DNA of 64,000 nucleotides from Serilophus lunatus (Eukaryota > Chordata > Aves > Passeriformes > Eurylaimidae): the NCBI GenBank assembly GCA_013399895.1, contig VXBA01005360.1, forward strand, positions 846,453-910,452. The letters are read 5' to 3'. Made by a program: the position numbers and the translations under genes. The notes beneath the pieces are model-generated. The model ran no database searches. It was not told the origin of the DNA and was given only the letters and a program-made list of their open reading frames with translations. Shown in pieces: positions 62,201 to 64,000 of this stretch (the stretch's first letter is position 1; each line of letters begins with the position of its first letter).

Positions 62201-63533
62201 AGAAAGTGTATTTTAAAAGTGTTATTAAAATGAAATGTTAATTTTATGGGAAGGTTTTTGGTTTTCTATACTGAGTATAGTCCATATTGAAAAGAAAAAT
62301 GGATAGGGAGAAGAATCAACAGTATTTCCTTTATTGCAGCAGAAAGCAGATGCTTTGAACCTCTATGTGCCCCCATGACTTGTCAGTATTTTACATGGGC
62401 CGTCTGTGTGTCTTTGTCACAGGCCAGCAATTAAAAGCCACTGAGGAGGGGATTTTCTGTATTAGATTCAGTGTAGCATTCTCACACCTCCTGCTTTTAT
62501 TATTTTTAGTACTAATACACAAATAAGGATGAAATATCACTGGAGAAGTCAAGACCTCAAAAGATATAAAATTATCTGAAGTATTTTTATCTAATGCAGT
62601 GTATTGAATCTCAAATACATTCTTGTATTGACAAAATGGAAGACGTTCCTTTTCCTGTGAAACAGAAAAAACAGGTGTAAACCAGTAGAATCTGGGAGTG
62701 GAGGGTTGTTTCATTATTATTGTTGGATTTAAGGTAGCTGTGGTGAGGTAAATACTTCAAGTTATAAAACTGGTGAATTTATTGAAATGCACCTGAAGAA
62801 CAAGCATTTTTTTATATTCATGCCTGCTCAGGTTTTTTATTTGAAGGCTTGGTGACATGTGAATATTTAAGGATATTTCAGTAACTCACACGTATTTACT
62901 CTTTAACTCCTGAACTTCATATAAATAGTAAACTCTATATGAAACTTACTGCACAATTCTGTTTTTCAGAAGCAAAGATGTGAAATGCTGTATTCCATAA
63001 TAAAGAAGAAACTGAATTCTGATATAAAGAACTTCTCTGATCTTGACCTCCAATGCATTGCAAAGGAAACGGAAGGTTTTGTTGCAAGCGATTTTACTAT
63101 GCTGGTTGACCGTGCCATTCATACTTGTGTTTCTAGCCAGGATGCATTGGATAATGGTGGTAGGTGGACAACAAAATCTCTTTTATTTCATGGTCTTACT
63201 TCTGTTACCTGGAAATGGTGGAGTAATACAGAAATAAAAAGGCAGTTTTTATGTTTCATATATAAAATTTATTTATTTATTACATATTGTAAGGAATTTG
63301 TTACTGGTAGTCTGTGTGTTCTTTTTGTTTTGTTCATGATTTCTTTTTTCTTTCATTTCTAATCAGAATTGAACCTGTCAACTGTGGATTTTCAGAAAGC
63401 TCTAAAAGATTTTACTCCATTAGCTCTGAGAAATGTCAACCTTCATAAGCCTAAAGACCTTGCCTGGGACAGGATTGGTGGTTTAAAAGATGTGAAGCAA
63501 ATACTCACGGATACCATCATGTTACCTGCAAAG
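47204..63533 (+). CDS. PEX1: Peroxisomal biogenesis factor 1, N-terminal and first AAA domain (partial)
   Basis: PEX1 with PEX6 forms the AAA+ motor at the peroxisome membrane that extracts ubiquitinated PEX5 receptor. Exons: about 47204-47278, 48722-48865, 50346-50429, 50662-50776, 50866-51635, 53029-53148, 55229-55352, 55609-55718, 56954-57054, 58383-58515, 59228-59324, 60401-60571, 61674-61828, 62970-63159, 63367-63533. They join in frame to about 850 residues and align along human PEX1 to LPAK just before the second AAA domain, which lies outside the window. N-terminal domain landmarks are RDCFVRLP and DDWEILELHA. The first AAA domain has P-loop GGKGSGKST and Walker B ILLMDDLD. All introns seen are GT-AG. 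No in-frame ATG precedes exon 1: the frame is open back to a stop near 47072 with no Met. Confidence 0.96.
47279..48721 (+). other. PEX1 intron 1
   Basis: 1.4 kb, GC-rich for its first 300-400 bases (island tail), then AT-rich. The several long GC-rich open frames on both strands here are compositional artefacts. Confidence 0.85.
48722..48865 (+). CDS. PEX1: PEX1 exon 2
   Basis: 48 codons, GQAVKVSCGQQPIYLSWMEI to KLGITDGEQ. It includes GENIAEINRQL, which matches human GENVAEINRQV of the N-terminal domain. Confidence 0.96.
48866..50345 (+). other. PEX1 intron 2
   Basis: 1.5 kb AT-rich GT-AG intron. No repeat or nested gene recognised. Confidence 0.88.
50346..50429 (+). CDS. PEX1: PEX1 exon 3
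   Basis: 28 codons: VFLEPCSHISSCQQVEVEPL then TADDWEIL, almost identical to human. Confidence 0.97.
50662..50776 (+). CDS. PEX1: PEX1 exon 4
   Basis: 38 codons plus one base. It encodes ELHASSLENHLLDQIRVVFP and GAIFPVWVEQHTHVYIRI, the second half of the N-terminal adaptor-like domain. Confidence 0.97.
50866..51635 (+). CDS. PEX1: PEX1 exon 5 (large exon)
   Basis: 770 bp, phase 2 to 0. It begins ALMPAAPYGRLEP and ends HVGRVW. The middle is poorly conserved linker. Conserved islands are IFRVCQSQPPSVQN and AIHVFPWNLEF. The open frame continues past the donor GTCAGT into the intron, but the splice is fixed by the next exon (IPDDLRKKL, human IPDDLRKRL). Confidence 0.96.
51636..53028 (+). other. 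PEX1 intron 5
   Basis: 1.4 kb AT-rich GT-AG intron. Several short open frames on both strands lack family resemblance or splice context. Confidence 0.88.
53029..53148 (+). CDS. PEX1: PEX1 exon 6
   Basis: 40 codons, IPDDLRKKLRIEIHSTVRIK to TLQPRQNL, phase 0 on both sides. Confidence 0.96.
53149..55228 (+). other. PEX1 intron 6 with CR1 remnant
   Basis: 2.1 kb intron with one short CR1 3' tail and otherwise no recognised feature. Confidence 0.88.
54350..54425 (+). mobile_element. CR1 3' tail remnant
   Basis: Sense fragment with ACTTGATGATCCTTGTGGGT, CCCTTCCAACTCAGAAGATT and CTGTGAT, the terminal part of the same CR1 type found elsewhere in the window. Confidence 0.8.
55229..55352 (+). CDS. 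PEX1: PEX1 exon 7
   Basis: 41 codons plus one base, with FSSWLQDSTT matching human FYSWLQQSTT. Confidence 0.95.
55609..55718 (+). CDS. PEX1: PEX1 exon 8
   Basis: Contains EEFVLSIVH and ENIFILSPSLLQKTNIQ; human has KEFSLSIVH and KNIFLLSPNLLQKTTIQ. Confidence 0.96.
55719..56953 (+). other. PEX1 intron 8
   Basis: 1.2 kb AT-rich intron without recognised features. Confidence 0.88.
56954..57054 (+). CDS. PEX1: PEX1 exon 9
   Basis: 33 codons plus two bases. Begins VLLHP (human VLLDP) and is otherwise divergent. It is fixed by good splice sites and by the frame into exon 10 (LG|GVDRLG, human LGGVNSLG). Confidence 0.9.
57055..58382 (+). other. PEX1 intron 9
   Basis: 1.3 kb intron. The 57.3-57.9 kb part is less AT-rich and has overlapping open frames on both strands, but none resembles a known protein. 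Confidence 0.87.
58383..58515 (+). CDS. PEX1: PEX1 exon 10 (start of first AAA domain)
   Basis: Encodes HISHSLLGRPLSQKLAAIVV then GLRNGGVLLTGGK. The P-loop is split by the intron after GGK. Confidence 0.97.
58516..59227 (+). other. PEX1 intron 10
   Basis: 0.7 kb intron that splits the P-loop codons GGK|GSGKST; nothing else seen. Confidence 0.9.
59228..59324 (+). CDS. PEX1: PEX1 exon 11 (P-loop)
   Basis: Starts GSGKSTLAKAICKEAFDRLD, completing Walker A of the first AAA domain, and ends VIDCKALRG. Confidence 0.97.
59325..60400 (+). other. PEX1 intron 11
   Basis: 1.1 kb AT-rich intron, no recognised feature. Confidence 0.9.
60401..60571 (+). CDS. PEX1: PEX1 exon 12 (Walker B)
   Basis: Contains ILLMDDLDHIVGVPSTPEHE. 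The second Walker B acid is Asp rather than Glu, as in human LLDDLD, consistent with a degenerate first AAA ring. It ends SNRLAY before donor GTAATA. Confidence 0.97.
60572..62969 (+). other. PEX1 introns 12 and 13
   Basis: AT-rich introns flanking exon 13 (61674-61828). No recognised repeat or nested gene. Confidence 0.88.
61674..61828 (+). CDS. PEX1: PEX1 exon 13
   Basis: LKDLMKEVISMGSLIALIAT then SQSEHSLHPSLVSAQGTH; human has MGSLVALIATSQSQQSLHP. Confidence 0.97.
62970..63159 (+). CDS. PEX1: PEX1 exon 14
   Basis: 63 codons plus one base, including DLDLQCIAKETEGFVASDFT then MLVDRAIHTCVSSQ, the small helical part of the first AAA domain. The frame runs on past the donor GTAGGT but is spliced to ELNLSTVDFQ. 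Confidence 0.96.
63367..63533 (+). CDS. PEX1: PEX1 exon 15
   Basis: Encodes NLSTVDFQKALKDFTPLALR and NVNLHKPKDLAWDRIGGLKD, ending ILTDTIMLPAK. This is the linker into the second AAA domain and the last exon in the window. Confidence 0.96.
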
Positions 63534-64000
63534 GTACCGAGTTCTTTTGGATTAGTTGAATTTTGTACATAGTGTTGGTAGGGAAAGAATGATTTTTAAG
63601 GTGTTACACAGTATTTGATATAAAGATCACAGGCATGATTTCAAGCTACTTTCGTAGCTTTCTACTCTTCAACTGTCTTCAGTTACTGGAAAACTTTCTC
63701 CTTCCCCTTCCCTCTTCCAAACACAAAAGGCAGTGGCTTCAGCTTTACTACAGACCAGTCATGTTGCTCTAGAACATTTGGAGTATTGCTGTACTTTTGC
63801 AGGGTTTGTGATTAGGCTCTGTAAAGATTAACATTTCCAGCTGTTTTCTGCAGTGGTTTTGCTAGAGGAGTATTTCCTTTTGGATGAATGCCCATCCATC
63901 TATCCCCTTTTATTTTACTTTGGCCTTTCTGCCTTGCTTAAAACTTGACCAGTGAGATCAGCCATCCATTTTAGTCTCCAGAGAAATGACTAAACAGTGT
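63534..64000 (+). other. PEX1 intron 15, partial
   Basis: Begins with donor GTACCG. No further exon before the window ends. Confidence 0.85.

Noticed and set aside
63160..63362. Hydrophobic C-terminal extension of PEX1 exon 14
   Set aside because: Read-through into the intron. The donor GTAGGT and the following exon 15 match PEX1.

Overview
This is a vertebrate nuclear window, almost certainly from a bird. Genes are split into short exons with long AT-rich introns, and single-copy promoters sit in GC-rich islands. The recognisable interspersed repeats are CR1-type LINE 3' ends, the dominant avian retroposon. Gene order CDK6 - FAM133 - RBM48 - PEX1 matches the human 7q21 block. An additional calaxin/EFCAB1-like EF-hand gene, which I do not expect at this place in mammals, lies between FAM133 and RBM48. 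No prokaryotic, viral or CRISPR features were seen.

Layout. 1-5577: the last intron sequences and last two coding exons of CDK6 (+). 5578 to about 18.8 kb: gene-free sequence read as the very long CDK6 3' UTR, with candidate miR-34, miR-137 and miR-29 sites and an antisense CR1 insertion. 18.8-22.5 kb: intergenic, with a 16-copy 19-bp minisatellite. 22.5-23.6 kb: GC-rich island interrupted by a 373-base run of N, the probable FAM133 promoter and first exon. 26.0-35.0 kb: ten FAM133 coding exons (+). 37.55-43.75 kb: complete six-exon calaxin-like gene (+, 206 aa). 44.07-47.2 kb: RBM48 (-), five exons with the 5' end of exon 1 missing. 47.2-63.5 kb: PEX1 (+), first 15 coding exons through the first AAA domain; the second AAA domain lies beyond the right edge.

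The genes do not form a functional pathway. CDK6 is a G1 cell-cycle kinase, FAM133 a Lys/Ser-rich protein of unknown function, the calaxin-like protein a probable ciliary Ca2+ sensor, RBM48 an RRM protein tied to minor-intron splicing, and PEX1 a peroxisomal AAA+ ATPase. RBM48 and PEX1 are head-to-head on one GC-rich island. The calaxin-like gene and RBM48 are tail-to-tail, with poly(A) signals about 240 bp apart.

The observations most worth a second look are: the RBM48/PEX1 promoter, where conserved exon-1 sequences of both genes abut and neither has a start codon (probably an assembly collapse); the calaxin-like gene itself; two GC-AG introns inferred in neighbouring genes; and the minisatellite. 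I did not find a convincing undescribed biological system.
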